Part shown: in pieces, positions 24,344 to 33,553 of the stretch
Layout of the letters: each line of letters opens with the position of its first letter
How positions within the stretch are numbered: the stretch's first letter is position 1
From: Niameybacter massiliensis
GTDB taxonomy: Bacteria; Bacillota; Clostridia; Lachnospirales; Cellulosilyticaceae
Assembly: GCF_001282685.1 (NCBI RefSeq)
Contig: NZ_LN875035.1
Location: forward strand, 3,290,411-3,354,410
Direction: 5' to 3'
Length of the DNA: 64,000 bases
Program-made: the position numbers and the translations under genes
The notes under the pieces: generated by a model
What the model saw: the letters and a program-made list of their open reading frames with translations, nothing else
Database searches by the model: none
Told to the model about the DNA's origin: nothing

Positions 24344-25432
24344 ATGAAAAATTATATAAAACTTATTTGCATCCTTTGTCTCTTACTCATGACACCAGTA
24401 TATGCTAATACACAATATACTTTAAAAGTGAACGATATCTCTTATCAATTAAGTACACCACTGATTGAGAGGAATGATACGCTCTATATGGACTTAAATG
24501 AACTTGCAAATATTTTATTTACTCATGTAACTGTAGATGAGGAAACATACGTTTTAAACTTTCAAGATAAAACTTATGAATTAAAGGCTAATGTGAAAAC
24601 TGTTTCAAAAGGTATAGAAAAGTACATATTATCGACTCCACCAGTAGCAATAGATAATAAAGTCTATGTTCCTATTGAGTTATTCGAGATAATCCTTGGT
24701 AAAGATAATCTAGATATAGCACAAGGCAACATACAAATTACTTGCCCTACTCTATTTTCACGTAACTCTGATTCACCTGAAGAACATACTTATATTCTAT
24801 CCCCTTATAACTTAAACAATTTACCTAAACATATTATGGCCCTCAGTACAGAAGATACGATTACCAATGCTATTAATACTGCTATTACCAATAAGGACTA
24901 CATCAGTTTCTTAGATAATTCTAATCAAACTAAAGTAACTGACTATCTAAGATCTCGTCTAACTTTTTCTCCTTATAATAATATCCAAGTATCTTACCGT
25001 ATCATTAATACACATACGTACCCAAATCAAATTACAGATACTGTAACGCTTCCTCTAAAAATTGATTTCTACGGAAGTACAATCCGCCTTAAACTTGGTG
25101 AGGATCAATGGACTTATCCGACGATTTGGTCTACTTATTATCCTAAACGTTCTCTAACTGATATGGACTTACAAAAATCTGTAGATACAACTATTATGCG
25201 TGCTCTTTATGAATACTATCGTAATAAGCATGATTTAAGAGATGATAAATACTTTAGTCCTTTCACTATTAGCTCTTCAAATAGGACTAATGAAATGCTT
25301 CATGATGCTTATAGTATTTCATATAGAAATGATGATACTTTAAAAGAATATGAAACCTCTTATACTATTAGTATCCAACGTATCCATCAATCAGGCAAAC
25401 TACATTTTGTTATTGATATCATTAGTAAATAA
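24344..25432 (+). CDS. Secreted protein with copper-amine-oxidase N-terminal-like domain
   Basis: 362 residues with a signal peptide (MKNYIKLICILCLLLMTPVYA). Residues about 25-130 hold two copies of the V-N-x-I-x-Y / DTLYMDLNELANIL / VYVPIELFEIIL pattern found in the copper amine oxidase N-terminal-like domain, which is common in clostridial surface proteins and does not imply an oxidase. The rest (130-362) I do not recognise; it is rich in Tyr, Thr and Asn. Single gene with its own promoter and a strong terminator. Confidence 0.7.
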   Translation: MKNYIKLICILCLLLMTPVYANTQYTLKVNDISYQLSTPLIERNDTLYMDLNELANILFTHVTVDEETYVLNFQDKTYELKANVKTVSKGIEKYILSTPPVAIDNKVYVPIELFEIILGKDNLDIAQGNIQITCPTLFSRNSDSPEEHTYILSPYNLNNLPKHIMALSTEDTITNAINTAITNKDYISFLDNSNQTKVTDYLRSRLTFSPYNNIQVSYRIINTHTYPNQITDTVTLPLKIDFYGSTIRLKLGEDQWTYPTIWSTYYPKRSLTDMDLQKSVDTTIMRALYEYYRNKHDLRDDKYFSPFTISSSNRTNEMLHDAYSISYRNDDTLKEYETSYTISIQRIHQSGKLHFVIDIISK

Positions 25433-25475
25433 AGCAAACAGGGAACAAAACATTATGTTTTGTTCCCTGTTTGCT
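25433..25475. terminator. Bidirectional terminator with 20-bp stem
   Basis: Perfect 20-bp arms (25433-25452 and 25456-25475) with a 3-nt loop. It lies between convergent genes and touches the stop codon of the minus-strand gene. Confidence 0.85.
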
Positions 25476-26119
25476 TATGAGATAAAACGATCCTTTAATA
25501 CCCCTTGATAATTAATAAGTCTTGTAAGTTCAATAAATACTATATCGTATAAAAGGTCTACACCTTTTTCATTTAATGCGGTACCTTCTTCATTTATAAA
25601 TTGCTCCTCATACTGAGGCTGCTTTCTCATAATACTGAATAAATCTATAATAGGACAGTCGTGCTTAGCACTGACTGTTTTCGCTCTATATGTATATTGG
25701 CTAATTCTACTATTACTACATCCCCTATCCTCTTTGCTCTCTTTCATTGGGATAGGTGTAATAAGTATAGGAATAGGCATACATCCATTTAATCCTGTTC
25801 TATTATTAGAAGACTTAATCTCATTTATTAAGTTATCTAATTCATTTTCATATGTATCAAGTGAAACAAATGTTGCATTGTTGGTGTTAAGCTCTTCTAA
25901 ACTTAATTCAACAAAGACTATATTAGGATTATAAACGAGAACTTTAGATTTTAAGTTTTCATTATACTTCTTGCTCGTACCTTCTTTTAGCCTAACATCT
26001 AGAAACTGCCAAGATATATTAGGGTAATACAAAGGTAAATACTTCTCTAATCTATCCATATAATGTTCCATTAACTTAGTTTGTGTTTTCCCATATCCTA
26101 CTATAGTGGTTTTAATCAT
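25475..26119 (-). CDS. SGNH-hydrolase-like protein lacking the catalytic residues
   Basis: 214 residues. The layout resembles SGNH/GDSL hydrolases: an N-terminal strand and loop (TTIVGYGKTQT where G-D-S would stand), PNIVFVELSLEEL, a central PIPILITPIPM and a C-terminal NEEGTALNEKGVDLLYDIV at the D-x-x-H block. The Ser of GDS and the Asp and His of block V are missing, so activity is unlikely. The ATG at 26119 follows GGAGGAG; the GTG at 26134 overlaps that site. Fold assignment is tentative. Confidence 0.45.
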   Translation of the reverse strand: MIKTTIVGYGKTQTKLMEHYMDRLEKYLPLYYPNISWQFLDVRLKEGTSKKYNENLKSKVLVYNPNIVFVELSLEELNTNNATFVSLDTYENELDNLINEIKSSNNRTGLNGCMPIPILITPIPMKESKEDRGCSNSRISQYTYRAKTVSAKHDCPIIDLFSIMRKQPQYEEQFINEEGTALNEKGVDLLYDIVFIELTRLINYQGVLKDRFIS

Positions 26120-26192
26120 CTGCAACTCCTCCACATCTGAACTTGACTTCCATTGTATATTATATATTCTTTTTAGACGATATACAATATTC

Positions 26193-27698
26193 TTACAGAT
26201 TAAGTTGATTCATTTTAGCTTCAATCTTAGCAGATTCTTTAACAGACACCTTACTTACTACATAGCAACAAAGACATGCAAAAATAAATCCTGGTAGAAT
26301 TTCGTAGATATAAAAGATCCAAATACCCGGGAATGTAGCTTTAAGCATTGGCCATATAAGAGCTACTAATCCTCCTACTATCATTCCTGCTATAGCTCCT
26401 TGTTTGGTCATACGCTTCCAAAATAGAGAAATAAGAATAACAGGTCCAAAACTTGCTCCAAATCCTGCCCAAGCCCAAGATACTAATCCTAATACTGAAC
26501 TATTAGGATTTAATGCTATATATCCTGCAATCAGTGCAACAGCCATAACAGTTATTCTTCCTACCCACACTAATTCTTTATCTTTAGCTGTTGGTCTAAT
26601 AATACCTCTATAAAAATCTTCTGATACTGCTGATGCTGTTACAAGAAGCTGTGAATCTGCTGTACTCATAATTGCTGCTAGAATAGCAGAAAGTAAAATG
26701 CCAGATAGAATAAGAGGAGAATACTTCCCTACTAATAAAATAAAGATATTTTCTGATTCTACTTGGCTTAACCCTGTAAATGCTACATGCCCAATAAGTC
26801 CAACAATGGTAGCCATAATGAGCGAAATAATAACCCATCCTGTAGCAATACGCCTTGACCTTGTAATCTCTTCAGGATCTTTGATTGCCATAAAACGTGT
26901 TAAAATATGTGGCTGTCCAAAATATCCTAGTCCCCAAGCTAATGAAGATAAAATGCCAACGATCATCATTAAAGTATTTTGTGGCGCACCTGTTGGCACA
27001 AGGGCCTCCATTAAAAATGGATTCAGTAAAACAGGCTCTATAGTATTTACAATCGTTCCTATTCCACCCACACTAAAGATAACAATAGAAGGCAAAATAA
27101 CTAATGTAGCAAACATCAAAATACCTTGAATAAGATCTGTCCAACATACTGCCATAAATCCGCCCATAAACGTATAGCTTACAACTACAATAACGCCTAT
27201 TATAACTGCAACCTTATAGTCAATTCCAAATACAGTTCCAAATAATTTACCACTAGCAACAAAAGCTGAGGCTGTATAAATTAAAAAGAAAATAAGAATA
27301 AATAGTGATGATGCTACTCTTAAAATTTTACTAGTATCTTCAAAACGATTTTCTAAATAAGAGGATATTGTAATAGAATCATCTAACTTTTCTGTTGCTA
27401 CTCTTAATCTCTTTGCAACAATACGCCAATTTAGATATGTACCTATAGCTAAGCCTATGGCCATCCAAATAGATCCTGAAAGCCCTGTTAAATATGCTGC
27501 TCCTGGTAGGCCCATTAATAGCCATCCACTCATATCAGAAGCCTGCGCACTCATAGAAACTACCCATTTACCAAGCTGTCTTCCTCCTAATACATAGTCT
27601 GATAAATTATGAGTCTTTCTGTAAAAAAATGCTCCAATCCCCAACATCATTGCTAAATATAAAACGAATGTTATCAATATAACTATTTCTCTATTCAT
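26193..27698 (-). CDS. putP: Sodium/proline symporter
   Basis: A 501-residue solute:sodium symporter with about 13 helices. The first helix, GRQLGKWVVSMSAQASDMSGWLL and GLGYFGQPHILTRFMAI match the PutP subgroup; Na+-site serines lie in SMSAQASD and in STADSQLLVTASAVSEDFYR. It imports proline with sodium for osmotic or nutritional use. Single gene, ATG 27698 preceded by AAGGGGG. No proline-degradation genes adjoin. Confidence 0.9.
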   Translation of the reverse strand: MNREIVILITFVLYLAMMLGIGAFFYRKTHNLSDYVLGGRQLGKWVVSMSAQASDMSGWLLMGLPGAAYLTGLSGSIWMAIGLAIGTYLNWRIVAKRLRVATEKLDDSITISSYLENRFEDTSKILRVASSLFILIFFLIYTASAFVASGKLFGTVFGIDYKVAVIIGVIVVVSYTFMGGFMAVCWTDLIQGILMFATLVILPSIVIFSVGGIGTIVNTIEPVLLNPFLMEALVPTGAPQNTLMMIVGILSSLAWGLGYFGQPHILTRFMAIKDPEEITRSRRIATGWVIISLIMATIVGLIGHVAFTGLSQVESENIFILLVGKYSPLILSGILLSAILAAIMSTADSQLLVTASAVSEDFYRGIIRPTAKDKELVWVGRITVMAVALIAGYIALNPNSSVLGLVSWAWAGFGASFGPVILISLFWKRMTKQGAIAGMIVGGLVALIWPMLKATFPGIWIFYIYEILPGFIFACLCCYVVSKVSVKESAKIEAKMNQLNL

Positions 27699-27814
27699 TT
27701 TATTCCCCCTTATATATAAATTTTCTTATGTATTATTATACATTTAACTCTGTATCATTTCAACGTGTTAAAGTATATTTTTAGAATTTTTTATACTAAT
27801 TTTACATAAAAAAT

Positions 27815-27846
27815 AGGTAATAAAAGGCCCCTCCCTTTTATTACCT
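27815..27846 (-). terminator. Terminator of the PemK-like gene
   Basis: A 13-bp stem (27815-27827 with 27834-27846), followed on the minus strand by ATTTTTTATG. Confidence 0.75.
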
Positions 27847-27870
27847 AAAGTTTTTTATATTATCTTGTAA

Positions 27871-28392
27871 TTATTTATCTAATAGCATCTTATTTACGTT
27901 TTGTACAATATATTCTCTATCTGTAATTACATCATAAAAACCTTTTCCACAATAGAGACGCTGTATGTCTACTGTACGCATATCACTTAACTGTAGCCTT
28001 GTTAGCATTCCGTTCTTAAAGTTATTTACTGCTATATCCAATTGAAACTCTGGATCTGGTGGTAATGAATCAGCTTTTACAGATGTTGTTGGAATAACAA
28101 CAAACTTGCTTTTAAAGTATTTAAATACATAGCACCAATGTCCCCCATAGAGTTCTTTTGGAAATCCCCTGGTTAAATTAAAATAAGCAATTTGATGTAC
28201 TTTAGGTATATGCTTAGGTCGATAAAATGTAGTTGATGGATCACCTGTTTGCTTAGGTGTTAATTCATCATAGAAATAAGATAATTGTCCTACATGATAC
28301 TCTAGATCTGTTACAAACCCTTCTACATCTGTATAATTCTTTAGTTCTTTGAGTGCATTTGATATCCCATGCATTCTAGCATCAATATCCAT
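27871..28392 (-). CDS. PemK/MazF-like protein, orphan
   Basis: 173 residues. From about residue 60 the pattern HIPKVHQIAYFNLTRGFPKE, GGHWCYVFKYF, KFVVIPTTSVKA and LSDMRTVDIQRLY matches clostridial PemK-like proteins (PF02452), in which RGF-P, IPxTS and MRTVD-x-R form the RNase site. The first 55 residues are a helical extension. No antitoxin frame adjoins on either side, so it is either a solitary toxin-fold RNase or has a distant partner. Confidence 0.6.
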   Translation of the reverse strand: MDIDARMHGISNALKELKNYTDVEGFVTDLEYHVGQLSYFYDELTPKQTGDPSTTFYRPKHIPKVHQIAYFNLTRGFPKELYGGHWCYVFKYFKSKFVVIPTTSVKADSLPPDPEFQLDIAVNNFKNGMLTRLQLSDMRTVDIQRLYCGKGFYDVITDREYIVQNVNKMLLDK

Positions 28393-28572
28393 GGTTTCCC
28401 CCCTTACAAAATCTCCAATACCTTATTATTTTACCACGGTTCAATTAAAAATTAAAGTTAATTTTTGATTTATTTCTATATTTTTCCATTTAATCTTATA
28501 TCTCTCTATCTTAAGAATTTTACTTCCAAAATTCTTCGCATTTGGACAGTTGTTTATTTAAACAAACAAGAA

Positions 28573-28601
28573 ATAGGGCACTAAATTACTTAGCACCCTA
28601 T
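28573..28601 (-). terminator. Terminator of purH
   Basis: ATAGGG-C-ACTAA pairs with TTAG-x-CACCCTAT, 15 nt after the purH stop. A second inverted repeat GTTTGTTTAAATAAACAAC follows. The AT-rich stretch from 28393 holds nothing else. Confidence 0.6.
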
Positions 28602-28616
28602 CTTGAATCTTTATGT

Positions 28617-30167
28617 TTAGTGTTTAAAATGTCTCATACCTGTAAAGACCATTGCAATTCCAGCTTCGTTACATGCTTTAATAGAATCTTCATCACGAAT
28701 AGAACCACCTGGTTGAATAATTGCTGTAATACCTGCAGCAGCTGCTGCCTTTACACAATCATCAAATGGGAAGAATGCATCTGATGCTAAAACGCTACCT
28801 TTTACACCTTCTTCTCCTAAGAATTCCATACCATGATCGATAGCTTGTGTCGTTGCCCAAATACGGTTTGTTTGACCGCCACCCATTCCAACTGACATGC
28901 CATCTTTTGCAAGTGCAATACCATTAGATTTTACATGTTTTACAAGCTTCCATGCAAAGTGTAAATCTTCCATCTCTTTTTCAGAAGGTGTACGCTCTGT
29001 TACTATTTTAAGCTCTTCTTCTATTAAAAGTTCTAAGTCTTTTTGTTGAACAATTAATCCACCATCTACTTTTTTCATTGTTAATGCATGTGGATCAGAG
29101 TATGTAATATTTTCAAGTTTTAATACACGTAAGTTTTTCTTAAGTTTAAATACTTCAAGTGCCTCTTCTTCGTAACCTGGCGCAATAACAATTTCAAAGA
29201 AGATTTTACACATTTCTTCTGCTGTTGCTTTATCAATTATTTGGTTTGTTACAATAATACCACCAAAGATAGAAACAGGATCTGCTGTATAAGCTTTTTG
29301 GTAGGCTTCAAGTACATTGTTTCCTACACCAACACCGCATGGATTAGCATGTTTAACTGCTACTACAGCTGGTTCACTAAATTCACGAAGTAGTTCAAGT
29401 GCACCATTTGCATCATTAATATTGTTATATGAAAGTTCTTTACCATTTAATTGTACTGCATCAGCAAGTGTTCCTTTTGTTTTTCCAACTTCTTTATAGA
29501 ACGCTGCACCTTGATGAGGATTTTCTCCGTAGCGCATATCTTGAACTTTTTCAAATGTCATTGTAAATGTATTTGGTAAACTATAATCACCACGTTGTTC
29601 TCTTAAGTAGTTAGCAATCATTGTATCGTAGTTTGCTGTGTGTTCAAATACTTTAGTTGCAAGATAGAAGTTTGTATCTACACTTACTTTGTTATTTGCT
29701 CTTAATTCCTCTAATACAACAGCGTAATCAGTAGGGTCTACTACTACTGTTACATCATGATTATTTTTTGCTGCTGAACGAAGCATAGTTGGACCACCAA
29801 TATCAATGTTTTCTATTGCTTCTTCTAATTTAACGCCTTCTTTAAGGATTGTTTGTTTGAAAGGATAAAGGTTAACTACTACAAGATCAATATTTGAAAG
29901 GCCTAATTCTTGCATTTGTTTTTGATGTTCTTCGTTATCACGAATATTAAGAAGTCCAGCATGAATAGCAGGATGAAGTGTTTTAACACGACCATCTAAA
30001 CATTCTGGAAAACCTGTTACATCAGAAATACCAATTACTTCTACGCCTGCGTTTTGTAAAACATTAAAAGTTCCACCTGTTGAAATAATCTCTACGCCTA
30101 AACTTACAAGCTCTTTAGCAAATTCTACGATTCCTGTTTTGTCTGATACACTAATTAATGCTCTCAT
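28617..30167 (-). CDS. purH: Bifunctional AICAR transformylase / IMP cyclohydrolase
   Basis: Last two steps of de novo IMP synthesis. 516 residues, full length. The N-terminal cyclohydrolase (about 1-195) starts [20 protein letters not shown] and has STGGT. The C-terminal transformylase has [36 protein letters not shown]-like [10 protein letters not shown] and [11 protein letters not shown]. The ATG at 30167 follows AAAGGAGAG. It is alone here, with other pur genes elsewhere, and is under a ZTP riboswitch. Confidence 0.96.
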   Translation of the reverse strand: MRALISVSDKTGIVEFAKELVSLGVEIISTGGTFNVLQNAGVEVIGISDVTGFPECLDGRVKTLHPAIHAGLLNIRDNEEHQKQMQELGLSNIDLVVVNLYPFKQTILKEGVKLEEAIENIDIGGPTMLRSAAKNNHDVTVVVDPTDYAVVLEELRANNKVSVDTNFYLATKVFEHTANYDTMIANYLREQRGDYSLPNTFTMTFEKVQDMRYGENPHQGAAFYKEVGKTKGTLADAVQLNGKELSYNNINDANGALELLREFSEPAVVAVKHANPCGVGVGNNVLEAYQKAYTADPVSIFGGIIVTNQIIDKATAEEMCKIFFEIVIAPGYEEEALEVFKLKKNLRVLKLENITYSDPHALTMKKVDGGLIVQQKDLELLIEEELKIVTERTPSEKEMEDLHFAWKLVKHVKSNGIALAKDGMSVGMGGGQTNRIWATTQAIDHGMEFLGEEGVKGSVLASDAFFPFDDCVKAAAAAGITAIIQPGGSIRDEDSIKACNEAGIAMVFTGMRHFKH

Positions 30168-30220
30168 GACTCTCTCCTTTTAATTGTAAATATATTTTTA
30201 TTGTGTAATTTTAAAGCAAT

Positions 30221-30330
30221 AAAAAGACCGTCTGGACGCTACTTATATACTATGTAGTGCCCAGACGGTCGACTTTCCATTTCTATACTCCCCGCAGTTC
30301 ATTCTGCTAATCCGTCAGTCATATAGAAAC
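30221..30330 (-). promoter_or_regulatory. ZTP (pfl) riboswitch
   Basis: The minus-strand leader of purH has TGACTGACGG near its start and the conserved ACCGTCTGGGCA (30270-30259) at the 3' side, variants of the ZTP consensus (GUGACUGGCG, CCGCCUGGGCA). The latter is also the 5' arm of a terminator ending at about 30220 with TTTTTATT (GCGTCCAGACGGTC is the 3' arm). ZTP or ZMP accumulates when 10-formyl-THF is short; binding should block termination and raise purH. Confidence 0.9.
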
Positions 30331-30362
30331 TTTATTTAATTTTAAATTCTACTAGTTAGCTA

Positions 30363-31712
30363 TTAGATAATAAGTTTGATTACAAATAAAGCTGCCATAA
30401 TGTACATAACAATACTTACATCTTTTGCTTTACCTGAGAATACTTTTACTAATACATATGAGATACCACCAAATACGATACCTTCTGAAATACTATAAGC
30501 AAGAGGCATCATGATAAGTGTTAAGAATGCTGGAAGAGCTTCTGTAATATCACTGAAGTCTACTTTTGTAATACTTTCAAGCATTAAAACACCTACTACG
30601 ATAAGTGCTGGTGCTGTTGCAAAAGAAGGAATAGCAATGAAGATTGGTGCTGCGAATAATGCTAATGCAAAACAAGCTGCTGTTGAAAGTCCTGTAAGAC
30701 CTGTACGTCCACCTGCAATAACCCCTGCACTACTTTCAACGAATGTTGTTACTGTTGAAGTACCAAGAAGAGCTCCTGCTGTTGTACCAACTGCATCTGC
30801 AAATAATGCTTGTTTTACACGTGGTAATTCACCTTTTTCATCTAAGTAATCAGCTTTTGCTGCTACTCCGATAAGTGTACCTAATGTATCAAATAAATCT
30901 ACGAATAAGAATGAGAATACTACTACTACGAAAGTTAAAATACTATCTATACTACCAAATACTTCACTCATAGGTGGGAATTTGAAAGCTACTTCACTAA
31001 GTCCACCGAATAACCCTTGGCCTGATGCAAAGTTAGGAATAAGTGAGTAAACACCTGCTTCAACGTCTACTACGTACCAACCAATAAGTTCTGCTCCAAT
31101 TCCAAGTAAGTAAGTTGCTACGATACCAATAAGTACTGCTCCTGGTACGTTACGCTTCATTAATACTACGATTAATACTACACCAAACATACAAAGTACT
31201 GTTTGTGGTGTTGTCATGTTACCAAGTGCTAAGAATGTTGCACTATCTGCTACGATAACGCCTGCACCTTTAAGACCAATGAAAGCAATAAATAAACCAA
31301 TACCTGCACTAACTGCATACTTCATACATTTTGGAATTGCATTGAAAAGTGCTTCACGAACATTAAATGCTGTTAAGATAAGGAAGATAATCCCTTCTAC
31401 GAATACTGCAAATAATGCAAATTGCCAACTATGCCCCATACCTAATACTACTGTAAATGCGAAGAATGCATTAAGTCCCATACCTGGTGCAAGTGCAAAT
31501 GGATAGTTTGCTACAAGTGCCATAACAGCTGTCCCTATAACTGATGCAAGAACTGTTGCTACGAATACCCCATGTTTATCCATACCTGCTGCACTTAAAA
31601 TGTCTGGGTTAACTGCTAATATGTAAGCCATTGTCATGAAAGTTGTAATACCAGCTAAAATCTCTGTCTTTACTGTGGTCTTGTTCTCTTGAAGTTTGAA
31701 AAATTTCTCCAC
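30363..31712 (-). CDS. Adenine/guanine/hypoxanthine permease (AzgA/PbuG-type NCS2)
   Basis: 449-residue purine importer with about 12-14 helices. MEKFFKLQENKTTVKTEILAGITTFMTMAYIL at the N-terminus, APGMGLNAFFAF, and the C-terminal FVESSAGVIAGGRTGLTGLSTA mark the AzgA subgroup of NCS2. The start is GTG 31712 behind AAAGGGGG. Upstream lie a promoter and PurBox-like repeats rather than a guanine riboswitch. It salvages bases for the same pathway as purH. Confidence 0.88.
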   Translation of the reverse strand: MEKFFKLQENKTTVKTEILAGITTFMTMAYILAVNPDILSAAGMDKHGVFVATVLASVIGTAVMALVANYPFALAPGMGLNAFFAFTVVLGMGHSWQFALFAVFVEGIIFLILTAFNVREALFNAIPKCMKYAVSAGIGLFIAFIGLKGAGVIVADSATFLALGNMTTPQTVLCMFGVVLIVVLMKRNVPGAVLIGIVATYLLGIGAELIGWYVVDVEAGVYSLIPNFASGQGLFGGLSEVAFKFPPMSEVFGSIDSILTFVVVVFSFLFVDLFDTLGTLIGVAAKADYLDEKGELPRVKQALFADAVGTTAGALLGTSTVTTFVESSAGVIAGGRTGLTGLSTAACFALALFAAPIFIAIPSFATAPALIVVGVLMLESITKVDFSDITEALPAFLTLIMMPLAYSISEGIVFGGISYVLVKVFSGKAKDVSIVMYIMAALFVIKLII

Positions 31713-31785
31713 AATAACTACCCCCTTTAAATGTTTATAATTAATATTTATGTACGACCTATTAGACTTTATGTCTCATAGTGTT

Positions 31786-31814
31786 ATATTACATGAGAAA
31801 TTTGGTTAGGTCAA
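31786..31814 (-). promoter_or_regulatory. Promoter of the purine permease gene
   Basis: On the minus strand TTGACC (31814-31809), 17 nt, TAATAT (31791-31786). Confidence 0.65.
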
Positions 31815-31817
31815 TAG

Positions 31818-31863
31818 TTTTTTCGAACATTTTATTTTTTATAAACCCTAACGTTCGATTTAA
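31818..31863. promoter_or_regulatory. Pair of inverted PurBox-like sites
   Basis: TTTTTCGAACATT (about 31819-31831) matches the B. subtilis PurR box AWWWCCGAACWWT at 11 of 13 positions. An inverted copy centred on GTTCG (31853-31857) matches at about 10. They lie immediately upstream of the permease -35 and are about 18 bp apart, close to the 16-17 bp of known PurR sites. Their match to PurR is inference. Confidence 0.45.
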
Positions 31864-31990
31864 TTCATTCTCTATATTTCACCTAACTCTATTAAATTTA
31901 TTTAATTATTTTATAAATAATACAAGCATATATTTGTCCCTATTTCATATATATGTAATAGGACATTTCATATTTCAAAGGAGGGTAACA

Positions 31991-32611
31991 ATGTCTGGTC
32001 CAAAATTTATGGTCTTTAAACTCAAAGATCTACGTATCCCTTTTATTATGTTAGTTGTCGCTGTCGTTGCTTTTTCTTTCTTTATGTTGAAAGGTAGTAA
32101 CGATGCTACACCAACCTTTGCACCCGATAACAGCTATGAGGATGGTATGTACATAGCAAACATTGCTTTCACAGACGCAGATATGGATTTAGTAGTAGAA
32201 ATCAAAGACAAACAAATCGCTTCTATTGCTTTAGAAGGATTTGACGAATCAGAAAGAATGCTTTATTCAGATTTAAATGATAGCATTTCTTTTGTCAATG
32301 ATTATATTACTTCTACTCAATCTGTTGAACTTCCTGATGCAAGTAATGTCACTGCATCTACAAGCATTCTAATGGATGCTGTAAAGATCGCTCTTTCTGA
32401 AAAGAATGACGCAGTCCTTACAACTACTTACGAAGTCCCACTTCTTGAAGCCATCACTGAAGAAGTTCCTGAAGAAATGGCTGAAGACAAATCAGACGAT
32501 GCATTAGCTGAAGATGTTTTATCTGAAACTGTTATCTCTGATGATATGGGCGAAGTTCAAGACGCTGCTCCTAGCGATGCAGATTCTATGGACGATAGTA
32601 TTGAAGATTAA
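31991..32611 (+). CDS. Membrane-anchored FMN-binding-like domain protein
   Basis: 206 residues with one N-terminal helix (IPFIMLVVAVVAFSFFML), then an extracellular domain: YEDGMYIANIAFTDADMDLVVEIKDKQIASIAL and a C-terminal SNVTASTSILMDAVKIAL. This is the layout of FMN-binding domains (G-x-Y...dG-I...SGAT-S/T), but the flavinylation motif SGAT is replaced by NVTAS. A 55-residue acidic tail follows. ATG 31991 has AAAGGAGGG. Divergent from the purine permease. Confidence 0.55.
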   Translation: MSGPKFMVFKLKDLRIPFIMLVVAVVAFSFFMLKGSNDATPTFAPDNSYEDGMYIANIAFTDADMDLVVEIKDKQIASIALEGFDESERMLYSDLNDSISFVNDYITSTQSVELPDASNVTASTSILMDAVKIALSEKNDAVLTTTYEVPLLEAITEEVPEEMAEDKSDDALAEDVLSETVISDDMGEVQDAAPSDADSMDDSIED

Positions 32612-32616
32612 TATGT

Positions 32617-32654
32617 AATAAAGCTCCTTGAGTGCATTCTCAAGGAGCTTTATT
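32617..32654 (+). terminator. Terminator after the FMN-binding-like gene
   Basis: A 16-bp perfect stem (32617-32632 with 32639-32654), T-rich after. The remaining gap to phoU shows only the phoU terminator. Confidence 0.85.
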
Positions 32655-32837
32655 ATTTTCTTTATAGATGAAATCTAATAAAATAACATAAATAAAAACT
32701 TTACCTACTTAATTTCAGATATATATTAACCCTATTAGATTTATATCTATTGTCTCTCCTACTTCTTCACCTTGTATCTTACTGTATTAAATTAACTTTT
32801 CTCTAGCATAGCATATTTGTTATCCACTATATACAAA

Positions 32838-32878
32838 AATAGAAAAGAGTACCGCTTTATGCGATACCCTTTCTGCTT
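32838..32878 (-). terminator. Terminator of the pst-phoU operon
   Basis: On the minus strand GGGTATCGC...GCGGTACTC folds with one mismatch and is followed by TTTTCTATTTTTG. Confidence 0.6.
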
Positions 32879-32885
32879 TGTTTTA

Positions 32886-33539
32886 TTATAATTCACCTGT
32901 TAGGTTGTAAATTAACCATTCAGCAATGTTTGTAATATGATCTGCAATACGTTCTAAGTATTTAACAATCATAATATAGGCTGCACCACTTGGTACAAAA
33001 TCACTGTTTTTACTCATTTCAATTGTAATCTCTTTGAAGATTTTAGTGAACTCTTCATCGATTTTATCATCGTACTGACAAATCTCTTTGAGTTTATCTA
33101 AATCTTTTTGCATGAAATTATCTAAAGTTCTACTGAGCATCTCTCTTACATGTGTTGCCATTTTCTCAATATGACGTTTATAAGCGATTTCTTTAGTCCA
33201 TACGCCATCTTCTAGTGTTAAGCTATAAGTACAAATATCTTCGCAGTGATCTCCAATACGTTCCATATCTGTTACACTTTTAAGCATAGACATAATAAGT
33301 CTTAAGTCTCTAGCAATAGGTTGTTGATGTGTAATGAGACTTACACATTTTTTCTCGATTTCTACTTCCATCTCATCGATAAGGTCATCGCTTTTAATAA
33401 CTTGTTTTGCTAATTCTTTATTTTGCTCGGTTACTGCTTCTATGGTATTAGCAACAAGTGTCTCAACTTGATTACCCATCTTAATCATTTCTAATCTAAG
33501 ATCTTCTAATTCTTTTTCAAATACTCTTCTTGGTGACAT
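32886..33539 (-). CDS. phoU: Phosphate-transport regulator PhoU
   Basis: 217-residue helical protein of two three-helix PhoU repeats, each with the E(D)-x3-D-x3-D-type metal cluster (DLIDEMEVEIEKKC; RIGDHCEDI and, in the second half, RIADHITNIAEW). It represses Pho signalling when phosphate is plentiful and modulates PstSCAB. ATG 33539 is 8 nt after AAGGAG; a GTG at 33548 is less likely. Last gene of the pst operon, 14 nt after pstB. Confidence 0.94.
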   Translation of the reverse strand: MSPRRVFEKELEDLRLEMIKMGNQVETLVANTIEAVTEQNKELAKQVIKSDDLIDEMEVEIEKKCVSLITHQQPIARDLRLIMSMLKSVTDMERIGDHCEDICTYSLTLEDGVWTKEIAYKRHIEKMATHVREMLSRTLDNFMQKDLDKLKEICQYDDKIDEEFTKIFKEITIEMSKNSDFVPSGAAYIMIVKYLERIADHITNIAEWLIYNLTGEL

Positions 33540-33553
33540 ATTCCCCACTCCTT

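Noticed and set aside
26698-27129. Plus-strand frame of 143 codons opposite putP
   Set aside because: Shadow frame within a conserved membrane-protein gene.
31713-31785. Guanine riboswitch in the purine permease leader
   Set aside because: The conserved purine-aptamer junction sequences are missing; PurBox-like sites explain control better.
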